Below, in pieces: positions 43,121 through 52,239 of a DNA stretch of 64,000 bases. Source of the DNA: Sva-07 sp963716235 (GTDB lineage Bacteria > Actinomycetota > Acidimicrobiia > Acidimicrobiales > Ilumatobacteraceae); the NCBI GenBank assembly GCA_963716235.1, contig CAVQTE010000002.1:110011-174010 (forward strand), read 5' to 3'. Below the pieces are notes generated by a model, which saw nothing but the letters and a program-made list of their open reading frames with translations, was not told where the DNA came from and did not search any database. The position numbers and the translations under genes are program-made. Within the stretch, counting starts at the first letter, position 1, and each line of letters opens with the position of its first letter.

Positions 43121-44377
43121 TCACCCCCGATCGTGCTCGGCCAGGCGGGTGACGATGGAACTTGCGGCCTCGAGCGTGCGGTGTACCGGGCACTTGTCGG
43201 CGATCTCGAGCAGCTTGGCCCGGTCGGCGGCGGTGAGGTCGTCACCGGCGATGTGCAGCACCCGTTCGAATCGATCGATCATGCCCGTTCGGCCGGCGAG
43301 TCGCTCGTTGTCGGCGCATTCAGCGCAGTCGTCGGCGTGCACTTTCCCGTGCGTGACCTCGACGGTGACCTGATCGAGCGGCAGCTTCTTGCGGTCGGCA
43401 TACATCCGCAATGTCATCGACGTGCAGGCGCCCAGCGCCGCCCCGAGGAAGTCGTACGGCGACGGCCCCGCATCGAATCCGCCGACCGATTCGGGCTCGT
43501 CGGCGAGCAGCCGGTGACGCCCGACCACCACGTGATTGAGGAACGCTCCCTGGCTCGTCTCGGCGACGACGACCGGTGCCGTCGCGCGTGGCGCATCGAG
43601 CGCCCCGCTCTCGTCGACGACGTACCGGTTGGCGAACGCCCCGATCATCGAGGCCGCGAATGCGGCGTCGGAGACGCCCGACAGCAAGTGGTCGGCGCCG
43701 TCCAGCGACACGAAGTTCTTCGGATGGCGTGCGGCGAGGAAGATCTCCGCCGCGTTGTCGATGCCGACGGTGTTGTCGATCGGTGAGTGCAGCACGAGCA
43801 GCGCCTTGCGCATCGCGCCGACTCGTTCGGTGACGATGTGATTGCGGAGATCGTCGACGAACTGCTGACGGATGGTGAACGTCCGACCGGCGAGCTGCAC
43901 CTCGGCGGCGCCATCCGATTCGATCTGGTCGAGCGACGGCGAGAACAGGCGCGTCACGTGCTCGGTGCTCGACGGCGCACCGATCGTCGCAACGGCGCGC
44001 ACTTCGGGGATCGACCCGGCGACGGCGAGCACCGCCGACCCACCGAAGGAGTGCCCGATGAGCACCTGAGGAGCGCGATGGTTGGTCCGCAACCAGCCCG
44101 CGGCGGCAACGAGGTCGTCGGTGTTCGACGTGAAGTCGGTGTTGGCGAACTCGCCGTCGCTCATGCCGAGCCCGGTGAAGTCGAACCGCAGCACGCCGAA
44201 ACCCACGTCGGTCAGCGCGTTGGCGATCCGCGACGCCGCGTGGATGTCCTTGCCGCAGGTGAAGCAGTGGGCGAACAGTGCGAACGCTTTCGGCGGCCCG
44301 GCCGGCAGGTCGAGTCGGGCGGCCAGCTCGGCGCCCTGACTGCCGGCGAAGGTGATCCGTTCGATGCGTGCTCCCAT
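43121..44377 (-). CDS. Alpha/beta hydrolase fused to OsmC domain
   Basis: 418 residues. Residues 1-250 form an alpha/beta hydrolase: FAHCFTCGKDIHAASRIANAL, nucleophile GHSFGGSAVLAVAG, VLHSPIDNTVGIDNA (acid region) and GADHLL (catalytic His). Residues 270-418 form an OsmC/Ohr-like domain: FDAGPSPYDFLGAALGACTSMTLRMYADRK with the resolving Cys, and IADKCPVHRTLEA with the second Cys. The OsmC part detoxifies organic hydroperoxides. The fusion is a known bifunctional architecture. Confidence 0.9.
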   Translation of the reverse strand: MGARIERITFAGSQGAELAARLDLPAGPPKAFALFAHCFTCGKDIHAASRIANALTDVGFGVLRFDFTGLGMSDGEFANTDFTSNTDDLVAAAGWLRTNHRAPQVLIGHSFGGSAVLAVAGSIPEVRAVATIGAPSSTEHVTRLFSPSLDQIESDGAAEVQLAGRTFTIRQQFVDDLRNHIVTERVGAMRKALLVLHSPIDNTVGIDNAAEIFLAARHPKNFVSLDGADHLLSGVSDAAFAASMIGAFANRYVVDESGALDAPRATAPVVVAETSQGAFLNHVVVGRHRLLADEPESVGGFDAGPSPYDFLGAALGACTSMTLRMYADRKKLPLDQVTVEVTHGKVHADDCAECADNERLAGRTGMIDRFERVLHIAGDDLTAADRAKLLEIADKCPVHRTLEAASSIVTRLAEHDRG

Positions 44378-44408
44378 CGCTCGGACCGTACCGAATGAGA
44401 CGCCGGGT

Positions 44409-44437
44409 TGAGACGCAGGGTCAGACCCCGCGTCTCA
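44409..44437. repeat. GGGTC-A-GACCC palindrome, copy E
   Basis: TGAGACGCAGGGTC (44409-44422) and GACCCCGCGTCTCA (44424-44437) pair with one mismatch around A. It starts 2 nt beyond the stop codon of the acyl-CoA dehydrogenase gene on the minus strand. The outer arm TGAGACGC also occurs in the half copy at 58997. Confidence 0.7.
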
Positions 44438-44438
44438 G

Positions 44439-45683
44439 TCACTTCCCGCCGAAGCCGAAGAGGTGCTGGCCGACCTTGCGCATCTGGATCTCCTCGGACC
44501 CCTCGGTGATCCGGTAGCGGCGATGGTGACGGTAGATGTGCTCGAACGGCATGTGTCGTGAGTAGCCGACACCGCCACAGGTCTGCATCGCCCGATCGGC
44601 TGCATCACAGGCGAGACGGTTGGCGCGGTAGTTGCACATCGCCACGAGATGCGTGACCTCCATGTGATGCTTCGTGTCGAGCATCGATGCCGTGTACCGA
44701 ACGAGTTGGCGCAACATGGCTGCCTCCGTGTGCAGCTCGACGAGCGGGAACTGGATGCCCTGGTTGACCGAAAGCTTCTTGCCCCACGTGATCCGGCTGT
44801 TGGCGTACGCGACGGCTTCGTCGATGCAGTACTGCGCCGCACCGAGCGACGACGCCGCCTGACGGATGCGGTTCTCGTGAACGAAGTGCTGGGCGAGTTC
44901 GAGGCCCCGATCGGCCTCACCGAACAACGCGTCGGCACCGACGCGGACGTCGGTGAGGCTCACCTCGGCGTGATCGGTCGGCATGTTGAACGTCCACCAG
45001 AAGAACTCGACCGCGAAGCCCGGTACATCGGTCGGGACGAGGAAGGCGCTGATGCCCTTCGGGCTACCCGGCTCACCGGACGTTCGGGCGAAGATGATGT
45101 CATGGGTGGCGTGGTGCAGCCCCGAGTTCCACCGCTTCATGCCGTTGATGACCCATTCGTCGCCGTCGCGCACGGCCGTGGTCTCCATGTAGGTGGCGTC
45201 GCTGCCGTGGTTCGGCTCTGTGAGTCCGAACGCCAGGCGGCGAGTGCCGTCGAGGAAGCCGGGCATCCAGTCGGCCTTCTGCGCCTCGGTGCCGAAGTCA
45301 CGCATCATCAGGACGGTGGGGAAGTTGCCGACGATCGACGACTCGTTCTGCAGATCGTTGTGCAGGCCGAGGCCCTTGTGAGCCAGATGCTCGCGGATGA
45401 TCGCCATCTTCAGATTGCTGGCGTCCTGGCCTCCGAACTCGACGGGGAGGGCAAGACGCAACCATCCCGCCGCATCGGCTCGACGGCGCATCTCGCGCAG
45501 GAGCGCCTCCCAGTCGGCGCGTGGCACACCGTCGTTGTCGAAGTCGGTGCGCGCCCATTCACGACGGTGATCGAAGAACCGGATGTTGTCGTCCTGCTGC
45601 TCCAGCGGCTTGATCTCGGCCTCGATGAAGGCATCGAGCTCATCGAGCGTGTGGAGGATGTCGGCGGGGATCTCGAAGTCCAT
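44439..45683 (-). CDS. Acyl-CoA dehydrogenase
   Basis: 414 residues. LAFGLTEPNHGSDATYMETTAVRDGDEWVINGMKRWNSG (substrate and FAD strand), LFGEADRGLELAQHFVHENRIRQAASSLGAAQYCIDEAVAYANSRITWGKKL, QTCGGVGYSRHMPFEHIYRHHRRYRITEGSEEIQ (C-terminal FAD binding) are ACAD motifs. It oxidises acyl-CoA thioesters, passing electrons to ETF; a full FixABCX-type ETF system is encoded in this window. The catalytic Glu position cannot be fixed by eye. It is 37 bp downstream of an SDR gene. Confidence 0.92.
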   Translation of the reverse strand: MDFEIPADILHTLDELDAFIEAEIKPLEQQDDNIRFFDHRREWARTDFDNDGVPRADWEALLREMRRRADAAGWLRLALPVEFGGQDASNLKMAIIREHLAHKGLGLHNDLQNESSIVGNFPTVLMMRDFGTEAQKADWMPGFLDGTRRLAFGLTEPNHGSDATYMETTAVRDGDEWVINGMKRWNSGLHHATHDIIFARTSGEPGSPKGISAFLVPTDVPGFAVEFFWWTFNMPTDHAEVSLTDVRVGADALFGEADRGLELAQHFVHENRIRQAASSLGAAQYCIDEAVAYANSRITWGKKLSVNQGIQFPLVELHTEAAMLRQLVRYTASMLDTKHHMEVTHLVAMCNYRANRLACDAADRAMQTCGGVGYSRHMPFEHIYRHHRRYRITEGSEEIQMRKVGQHLFGFGGK

Positions 45684-45720
45684 CGGCCGAGTGTGCCGAC
45701 CCGGCGACGCCGGCGACGAG

Positions 45721-46470
45721 TCAGGACGCCCCGAGCCCGCCGGCGACCTGGATGGTCTGCCCGGTCACCCAGCGGGCGGCCGGCGAGGCCAGGTACACCA
45801 CGGCGGATCCCACGTCGCGCGGGGTGCCGAGGCCCAACGGCACTCGCTCAGCGAGCTCGTCGATACCGACGCCTCGTCGGTCGATGGCGTCGAAGAGCAT
45901 CTTGGTCGGGATCATCCCGGGCGCGATCGCGTTCACCCGGATGTCCGGCGCCAGTTCGACCGCCATGGTCCGGGTGAGCGAGATCACCGCGGCTTTGCAG
46001 GCCGCGTAGTGGCCGCCACCAGGCAGCGCCCCGAACGCGGCCATCGACGCGATGTTGATGATCGAACCCCACCTCATCTGTTCCGCAGCCGCCATCGAAC
46101 CGTTCCAGACGGACGTGAAGTTGAGTTCGACACAGCGGTCCCACTCGCTGCGCTTCAGTTCGGCCAGGGGCTTGGTGCCCTCGGAGCCACCCGCGTTGTT
46201 GACCCAGATGTCGAGATGGCCGAACTCGTCGAGCGCCGCCGTGGCGAGCGACCCGAGCGCGAAGGTGTCGGTCACGTCGGTCGGCACCGCGATGGCCGCT
46301 CCCCCGGCGGCGCGGATCGTGGCGGCGACCCGCTCGATCTCATCGGCCGTCCGCGACGCAAGAACGACGGACGCGCCCGCCTCGGCCAACGAGTGGGCGA
46401 TCCCGGCGCCGATCCCGCGACCGGCGCCCGTGACGACCGACACCCGCCCGCTGAGATCGAAGTCCTCCAC
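45721..46470 (-). CDS. SDR family oxidoreductase (3-oxoacyl reductase-like)
   Basis: 249 residues from GTG 46470. TGAGRGIGAGIAHSLAEAGASVVLASRT, VNNAGGSEG, NIASMAAFG with the catalytic Ser region, YAACKAAV (YxxxK), NAIAPGMIPT and WVTGQTIQVAGGLGAS are classical FabG-type SDR motifs. Arg in ASRT suggests NADP(H). Directly upstream of the acyl-CoA dehydrogenase, so likely the 3-hydroxyacyl step of the same acyl-CoA route. Confidence 0.92.
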   Translation of the reverse strand: MEDFDLSGRVSVVTGAGRGIGAGIAHSLAEAGASVVLASRTADEIERVAATIRAAGGAAIAVPTDVTDTFALGSLATAALDEFGHLDIWVNNAGGSEGTKPLAELKRSEWDRCVELNFTSVWNGSMAAAEQMRWGSIINIASMAAFGALPGGGHYAACKAAVISLTRTMAVELAPDIRVNAIAPGMIPTKMLFDAIDRRGVGIDELAERVPLGLGTPRDVGSAVVYLASPAARWVTGQTIQVAGGLGAS

Positions 46471-46560
46471 GCGTGAAGTCTGTCACCCTCAACTGACTGA
46501 AATCACGGTGGGCTCAGATCGTCGTCTTGCCACGAGGGCATGCGGACCGGCCCAGGAGTG

Positions 46561-48018
46561 TCAGCCGGCCGCGCGACGTTCGAGCAGTGCCGTGACCGCC
46601 TTGCCGTCGGCCTGACCCTTCGAGGCCTTCATCACGGCGCCGACCAGTGCCCCCATCGCCTTGACCTCACCGGCGCAGAACTTGGCCCAGGCGTCTGGTT
46701 GGGCGGCGATCGCGTCGTCGACCATCGACTCCAACTCGCCCGTATCCAGAGCCTCGAAGCCCTTCGATGCGGCAATCGCCCGTGCGTCGCCGCCTCTACT
46801 CGAGACGATCTCGGCGAGCACCTGCTTGGCCTGGGTCGCGGTCAACTCGCCGTCGACCTCCATCCGGGTGAGTTCGGCGAGATCGGCGGCCGGCACCGAT
46901 GGCTGCCCACCCTCGTCGGCGAATGCCTCTTTGACGTGGACGAGGGCACGGCCCGCATCACCGCCAACCGCCGCGACCGCGAGCACGTAGGCGTCCTGGC
47001 CACGATCGGTCACCACGAGCACCGCTTCGGAGTCGGGGCGTTGACCGCTCGCCTCGGCGAGCTGCATGCGACGCGCCGCTGGGAGCACCGGCAGCGAATA
47101 CCGGACGCGCTCGATCCATTCGGGATCGGGATCGACGACGACGAGGTCGGGCTCCTGGAAGTACCGGTAGTCGTCGGCGTCCTCTTTGCTGCGCAGGGTG
47201 TGCGTGCGGCCATCGGTCTCGTCCCAGTGACGGGTCTCCTGGCGGATCGACTCACCCGCTTCGAGCATGCCGACCTGGCGCTGCGCCTCGTACTCGATCG
47301 CGCGGCCGACCGAGCGCACCGAGTTGACGTTCTTGATCTCGCAGCGCGTGCCGAATTCAGCGCCCGGCAAGCGGACGCTGACGTTGGCATCGACGCGCAT
47401 CGAGCCTTCCTCCATCTTCGCATCCGAGGCGCCGACGGCCACGAGGATGGCTCGCAACTCGTTGACGTACGCCTTGGCCTGCTCGGGGTTGCGTATGTCG
47501 GGACGGCTCACGATCTCGACCAGTGGAACGCCGGCGCGATTGAAGTCGATCAGCGAGTGGTCACTGCCGTGGATTCGCCCACCCGTGCCGCCGACGTGAG
47601 TCGACTTGCCGGTGTCCTCTTCCAGGTGTGCGCGCTCGATGCCGACCCGGAAGCCATCGGGAAGGTCGAGCCAGCCGTCGATGCAGATCGGCTCGTCGTA
47701 CTGACTGATCTGGTACGCCTTGGGCATGTCCGGGTAGAAGTAGTTCTTGCGAGCGAAGGTCGAGCGCTGCACTGTGCAGTTGACCGCCAGCCCGAGCCGC
47801 ATGGCGAGTTCGACGGCCTGGCGGTTGAGCACGGGAAGTGCGCCGGGCAGGCCGAGTGTGACCGGGTCGATGTTGGTGTTCGGTTCGTCGCCGAAACGAT
47901 TGGGGGAGGCCGAGAAGAGCTTCGTGCGGGTGGCGAGTTCGACGTGGACCTCGAGGCCGACGACCATCTCGTAACCCCGGAACGTCCAGGCAGCCTCGGT
48001 CGTGACGGTGTCGCTCAT
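46561..48018 (-). CDS. gatB: Asp/Glu-tRNA amidotransferase subunit B
   Basis: 485 residues. YEMVVGLEVHVELATRTKLFSASPNRFG, DPVTLGLPGALPVLNRQAVELAMRLGLAVNC, KNYFYPDMPKAYQISQYD, and MRVDANVSVRLPG are GatB hallmarks; a C-terminal YqeY-like tRNA-binding domain follows. GatB activates Glu-tRNA(Gln) or Asp-tRNA(Asn) by phosphorylation for amidation. Its start overlaps the gatA stop by 4 nt. Confidence 0.97.
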   Translation of the reverse strand: MSDTVTTEAAWTFRGYEMVVGLEVHVELATRTKLFSASPNRFGDEPNTNIDPVTLGLPGALPVLNRQAVELAMRLGLAVNCTVQRSTFARKNYFYPDMPKAYQISQYDEPICIDGWLDLPDGFRVGIERAHLEEDTGKSTHVGGTGGRIHGSDHSLIDFNRAGVPLVEIVSRPDIRNPEQAKAYVNELRAILVAVGASDAKMEEGSMRVDANVSVRLPGAEFGTRCEIKNVNSVRSVGRAIEYEAQRQVGMLEAGESIRQETRHWDETDGRTHTLRSKEDADDYRYFQEPDLVVVDPDPEWIERVRYSLPVLPAARRMQLAEASGQRPDSEAVLVVTDRGQDAYVLAVAAVGGDAGRALVHVKEAFADEGGQPSVPAADLAELTRMEVDGELTATQAKQVLAEIVSSRGGDARAIAASKGFEALDTGELESMVDDAIAAQPDAWAKFCAGEVKAMGALVGAVMKASKGQADGKAVTALLERRAAG

Positions 48019-49460
48019 GTCGGCGTCCTCCGTTCGAGTTCGGCTCCGGTTCGGAACATGGTCGCTTCCTGCAGGGCGGGGGCGAGGATCTGCACGCCGA
48101 CCGGCAGGCCGTCGTCGCCGGTGCCGAAGGGCACGCTCATGGCGGGATCCCCGGTGAGGTTCGACGGGATCGTGTAGGTGTCGCAGAGGTACATCGACAT
48201 CGGGTCCGAGGTCTTGTCACCGAGGTGGAACGCCACGGTCGGGGACGCCGGGGTGAGCAGCACGTCGGCACGTTCGTAGGCGGTGGCGAAGTCGGCGGCG
48301 ATGCGTCGACGGACCTTCAGCGCTCGACCGTAGTAGGCGTCGTAGTAGCCGGCCGACAGCGCGTAGGTGCCGAGCATGATGCGGCGCTTCACCTCGGCGC
48401 CGAAGCCGTCGGTCCGCGTGGCCATGTACATGGCATTGGTGTCGGGCGCCTCGACGCGATGACCGAACCGCACGCCGTCGTAGCGGGCGAGATTACTCGA
48501 CGCCTCCGCCGGTGCGATCAGGTAGTAGGCGGTGAGGCCGTAGGTGAAGGCCGGTACCTCGACGTCGACGATCTCGGCGCCGGCGGCACGGAGTGCGTCG
48601 AAGGCCTGCTCCAAGCGCTCCACGACGTCGGGGCTCGCACCTTCGGGAAGATCGGTGATCCGACCGACCCGCAGGCCGGCAACACCGAAGTCGAGGTGAC
48701 GGGTGATGTCGAGGGGCCCTCGGCGGATCGACGTCGAGTCCATCGGGTCGTGGCCCGAGATGGTTTCGAGCAGCAACGAGGCATCGGCGACCGTGGTCGC
48801 GAACGGCCCGATCTGGTCGAGGCTGGACGCGAACGCCACGAGCCCGTAGCGACTCACCGCACCGTAGGTCGGCTTGACACCGACCACCCCGCACAATGCT
48901 GCGGGCTGGCGGATCGAGCCCCCGGTGTCGGAACCGAGGCTGAGCGCGGCAAACCCTGCGGCAACCGCTGCTGCCGATCCACCGCTGGAGCCACCGGGCA
49001 CCCGGCTCGTGTCGTGCGGGTTGCGGGTGGGGCCGAACGCCGAGTTCTCGGTGCTCGATCCCATGGCGAATTCGTCGAGGTTCGTCTTGCCGACGATCAC
49101 TGCGCCGGCCTCGCGCAGCTTGGTGACGACCGTGGCGTCATAGGGCGGCTTCCAGCCGTCGAGGATCCTCGACGAGCACGTCGTCGGGATGCCTCGGGTG
49201 CACATGTTGTCCTTGAGAGCGATGGGGACGCCGGCGAGCGCGCCGGGATCACGCCCGACGGCGACCGCGTCGTCGATCTCGGCTGCACGCGCGCGGGCCT
49301 CGTCGGCGAGCACCAGGTTGAATGCGTGGATGTCACCCTCGCGCCGTGCGATCTCGGCGAGATGACGCTCGACGACATCGGTCGCGGAGACGACATTGTT
49401 GCGGACGTTCCAGGCGATGTCGGTGGCAGTCACGATTGCCGACTCGGTCGGATCGGCCAT
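48015..49460 (-). CDS. gatA: Asp/Glu-tRNA amidotransferase subunit A
   Basis: 481 residues from ATG 49460; the frame extends further upstream but this ATG overlaps the gatC stop by one base. Amidase signature with the catalytic triad: Lys83 in GVPIALKDNM, the cis-Ser in GGSSGGSAAAVAAG and the nucleophile in GSDTGGSIRQPA. It hydrolyses glutamine and feeds ammonia to GatB. No missing residues. Confidence 0.97.
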   Translation of the reverse strand: MADPTESAIVTATDIAWNVRNNVVSATDVVERHLAEIARREGDIHAFNLVLADEARARAAEIDDAVAVGRDPGALAGVPIALKDNMCTRGIPTTCSSRILDGWKPPYDATVVTKLREAGAVIVGKTNLDEFAMGSSTENSAFGPTRNPHDTSRVPGGSSGGSAAAVAAGFAALSLGSDTGGSIRQPAALCGVVGVKPTYGAVSRYGLVAFASSLDQIGPFATTVADASLLLETISGHDPMDSTSIRRGPLDITRHLDFGVAGLRVGRITDLPEGASPDVVERLEQAFDALRAAGAEIVDVEVPAFTYGLTAYYLIAPAEASSNLARYDGVRFGHRVEAPDTNAMYMATRTDGFGAEVKRRIMLGTYALSAGYYDAYYGRALKVRRRIAADFATAYERADVLLTPASPTVAFHLGDKTSDPMSMYLCDTYTIPSNLTGDPAMSVPFGTGDDGLPVGVQILAPALQEATMFRTGAELERRTPT

Positions 49461-49762
49461 CAGTCGTCCAGCCCGACGATCGGTGGCACGCGGAAGCGGC
49501 CGTCCTCGGCCGCCGGTGCTGCAGCGAGCACCTCGTCGCGGTCGAGGCAGTCCATCTCGATGTCCTCGCGCATCACATTGGCGATCGGCGTCGGGTGGGT
49601 CATCGGCTCGACACCGTCGAGGTCGAGTGCGTCGATGTCGGCGAAGTGGTCGAGCATGTCGCTCAATTGGTGGGTCGCCTGGCGCAGTTCGTCGTCGCTG
49701 AGCGACAGCCGCGCGAGCTTGGCCACCTTCGCGACAGCCTCGGGGGTGATGCGGTCGGACAC
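49460..49762 (-). CDS. gatC: Asp/Glu-tRNA amidotransferase subunit C
   Basis: 100 residues from GTG 49762, a normal GatC length. VAKVAKLARLSLSDDELRQATHQLSDMLDHFADIDALDLDGVEPMTHP is the family core, and the C-terminus has REDIEMDCLDRDEVLAAAPAAEDGRFRVP. It is the scaffold linking GatA and GatB. First gene of the gatCAB operon; the 93-bp gap to the citrate synthase gene contains no clear hairpin. Confidence 0.95.
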   Translation of the reverse strand: MSDRITPEAVAKVAKLARLSLSDDELRQATHQLSDMLDHFADIDALDLDGVEPMTHPTPIANVMREDIEMDCLDRDEVLAAAPAAEDGRFRVPPIVGLDD

Positions 49763-49855
49763 GACCCCCAACGCTACCCGCCCCTCCCACCCCCACCCTC
49801 TCCGAAAAATGTGCCGGCATGCCCGCTGAGCGGGCAGAATCCCGCACATTTCCGG

Positions 49856-50983
49856 TCAGGGGGTGGGGGGTGGGCCGGTGTAGCGGGAGGACGGGCGGAT
49901 GAGTTTGCCGACGGCCGCCTGCTCCACGATGTGGGCGCACCAGCCGACGGTGCGGCTGCAAGCGAATGTCGGCGTGAACATCGTGCGGGGCAGACCGGCT
50001 GTCTCCATCACCACGCCGGCGTAGAACTCGACGTTGCTCGGCAGGGGTCGGCCCGGCTTGAGCTCGGCAAGCGTGACGAGGATCTCGGCCTCGACGGCGA
50101 TCGCGAGATCAACGCGCTCGCCGCCGAGCCGCTCGGCCACCTCTCTGAGGAGCCCCGAACGGGGATCGGGCGCGCGGTACACAGCATGCCCGAACCCCAT
50201 GATCCGGCGCCCCGCTGCCACTTCCCCACGGATCCAGTCGGCGGCCCTGTCGACCGTCCCGATCTCGTCGAGCGCATCGAGCGCCCGGCTCGGAGCGCCA
50301 CCGTGCAACGGGCCCGACAGCGCCCCGAGCGCTGCGCACACCGCATCGACAGGATCGGCACCCGTCGACGCGACCACCCGAGCCGTGAACGTCGACGCGT
50401 TGAACCCGTGGTCGATGGTGAGGATCATGTACTGCTCGACCGCTCGAGCCACCACCGGCGTCGGGACGACGCCGGTCACCTGATGGAGATACGAGGCCGC
50501 ATGGCCGAGTGAGGAATCAACCTCGACCAGCTCCTCCCCGTGGCTCACCCGATGGAGCGCGGCGAGGATCGAGGGCACCAGCGCGGCGAGCCGAAGCGTC
50601 TGCTCCCGCCGCTCGGCATCGTTGACATCGATCACCGGTTCGAGCCCGAGCAGACCGGCGGAGACCGACAACACCGCTCGGAGCTTCGCCAGCATCGACG
50701 CGTCGCAATCCGCCACGACCTCGATCATGGGGATCAACGCCGGCGGGACGGCACGCAGTCCAGCGACCTCGCCCCGAAACGCCACCGCCTCGTCGGGCGT
50801 CGGGAGCCGACCGTTTCGAAGGAGGAACCACACATCCTCGAACGAGCGGGTCCTGGCGAGGGTGGTTGCATCGTGCTCGCGGTAATGGAAGAAGCCGCGG
50901 TCACCGTCCACCGCGCCGATCGTGGTGTCGGCGGCGACGACCCCGTTGAGCCCGGCAGGAACCTCGATGAGTTGTTGTGTCAT
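49856..50983 (-). CDS. Citrate synthase / 2-methylcitrate synthase
   Basis: 375 residues. Catalytic His in DHGFNASTF; oxaloacetate/CoA motifs GPLHGGAPSRALD and IMGFGHAVYRAPDPR; the Asp-containing segment ETAGLPRTMFTPTFACSRTVGWCAHIVEQ closes the active site. N-terminus GLNGVVAADTTIGAVDGDRGFFHYREHD matches short Gram-positive citrate/methylcitrate synthases. It is divergent from a second, HTH-fused citrate synthase, with four TCAAC half-sites between them. Confidence 0.93.
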   Translation of the reverse strand: MTQQLIEVPAGLNGVVAADTTIGAVDGDRGFFHYREHDATTLARTRSFEDVWFLLRNGRLPTPDEAVAFRGEVAGLRAVPPALIPMIEVVADCDASMLAKLRAVLSVSAGLLGLEPVIDVNDAERREQTLRLAALVPSILAALHRVSHGEELVEVDSSLGHAASYLHQVTGVVPTPVVARAVEQYMILTIDHGFNASTFTARVVASTGADPVDAVCAALGALSGPLHGGAPSRALDALDEIGTVDRAADWIRGEVAAGRRIMGFGHAVYRAPDPRSGLLREVAERLGGERVDLAIAVEAEILVTLAELKPGRPLPSNVEFYAGVVMETAGLPRTMFTPTFACSRTVGWCAHIVEQAAVGKLIRPSSRYTGPPPTP

Positions 50984-50993
50984 GCGCCGAGTG

Positions 50994-51049
50994 TCAATCG
51001 GTCAACCAGTGAAATCAACATTGATTCGATCAACGTTGACGACATCAAC
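50994..51049. promoter_or_regulatory. Array of TCAAC half-sites between divergent citrate synthases
   Basis: TCAAC begins at 51002, 51015, 51030 and 51045 (spacing 13, 15, 15 bp), with TCAAT at 50994. Two copies are full inverted repeats: TCAACATTGA (51015-51024) and TCAACGTTGA (51030-51039, perfectly palindromic). The array fills the 87-bp region between the two start codons, as expected for an operator bound by the HTH-fused paralogue or another dimeric regulator. The protein that binds is inference. Confidence 0.55.
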
Positions 51050-51070
51050 CTGTTGCCGCAGGATGGAGCG

Positions 51071-52222
51071 GTGAGCACGCTCATCAGATCGACCGAGGCA
51101 GCCGCCCTGCTGAACGTGTCGAAGCCCACGCTCTACGCCTACGTGAGTCGCGGCCGGCTCACACGCACGACCGGAGCCGATGGTCGGACATCGCTGTTTG
51201 CTCGCGACGAGGTCGAGCGCTTGGCACAACGGAGTCGTCGCGTGCCAACCGGACCGCGACCGACCATCGACGTGCAGATCTCCTCCGACATCACCACGAT
51301 CGACGAGTCGTCGTTGCGGTATCTCGGCCACGACGTCGTCGGCCTCGCGGCGAGCCATCGTTTCGAGGACGTCGCCGAGATGCTCTGGTCGAACGGGATC
51401 GGACCGATGCCGTCCGCAACGAACTGGCCGGCCGTGTGGCCAACAGATCGCACCGGACTGGCCCCGGCCGCTGTGCTGGAGATGTCGCCGATCGCGCGGA
51501 TCGCGACCGCGTCGTACCTACTCGGAGCGCTCCATCCCGATGACTCCCCAAGCGATGCGGCACGACGGCTTCTCCTCGCTGTTCCCGATCTGCTCGGCTC
51601 GACCCGCCGGACGGGACGGTACGCACACCGGCTCGCCGCTGCATGGCGACGTCGCCCGACACCCGAACTCGTCGATGCGATCGACACCGCGCTCGTCCTG
51701 CTCGCCGACCACGAGTTGGCGACGAGCACCCTCGCCGTGCGCATCGCTGCGTCAGTGCGAACTCCGCCGTCCGTCGCCTTCGCGTCCGGGCTGGCGAGCA
51801 TGGAGGGTGCGCTCCACGGTGCAGCATCTGCCGAGGCCCACCGGTTTCTCGCGAAGTGCGCGGACTCGGAGCCAGCCGCCGTCATCGCCCAGCTGCGATC
51901 CGACCGTCGCCCCGTCCCCGGGTTCGGCCACAAGGTCTATCGGGGCATCGATCCGAGGTTCCCTCCATTGCTCGACTGTGTGCGTCGGCTCGACCCCGAC
52001 GCAGTGGGGGTTGTCGACGCCGTCGTCACAGAGGCCGGACGGGTGATGTCGCACCAACCCAACGTGGATCTCGCGCTCGGGGCCCTCACGAGGGTGGCCG
52101 GACTCGAGCCGAACACGCCGATCTTCGCCATTGCGCGGATCGCCGGCTGGGGCGCCCACTACGCCGAGGAGATCGGCGAGCCGCCAGTTCGTTTCCGCGG
52201 TGTGGCGACGCCGGCGCGGTGA
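51071..52222 (+). CDS. Citrate synthase paralogue with N-terminal MerR/excisionase-type HTH
   Basis: 383 residues from GTG 51071, preceded by GGAG. Residues 1-50 form a helix-turn-helix of the MerR/excisionase type (IRSTEAAALLNVSKPTLYAYVSRGRLTRT). The rest is a citrate synthase fold: ALHPDDSPSDAARRLL, GLASMEGALHGAASAEAHRFL (replacing GPLHGGA), PVPGFGHKVYRGIDPR and PIFAIARIAGWGAHYAEEIGEP. Gly-to-Glu change in the HGGA motif and loss of the DHG catalytic His context (LADHELATSTLAVR) suggest altered or no catalysis. It may sense an acyl-CoA or citrate and regulate the divergent synthase. Confidence 0.85.
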   Translation: MSTLIRSTEAAALLNVSKPTLYAYVSRGRLTRTTGADGRTSLFARDEVERLAQRSRRVPTGPRPTIDVQISSDITTIDESSLRYLGHDVVGLAASHRFEDVAEMLWSNGIGPMPSATNWPAVWPTDRTGLAPAAVLEMSPIARIATASYLLGALHPDDSPSDAARRLLLAVPDLLGSTRRTGRYAHRLAAAWRRRPTPELVDAIDTALVLLADHELATSTLAVRIAASVRTPPSVAFASGLASMEGALHGAASAEAHRFLAKCADSEPAAVIAQLRSDRRPVPGFGHKVYRGIDPRFPPLLDCVRRLDPDAVGVVDAVVTEAGRVMSHQPNVDLALGALTRVAGLEPNTPIFAIARIAGWGAHYAEEIGEPPVRFRGVATPAR

Positions 52223-52239
52223 CGCCAGGCTGTGCGGTG

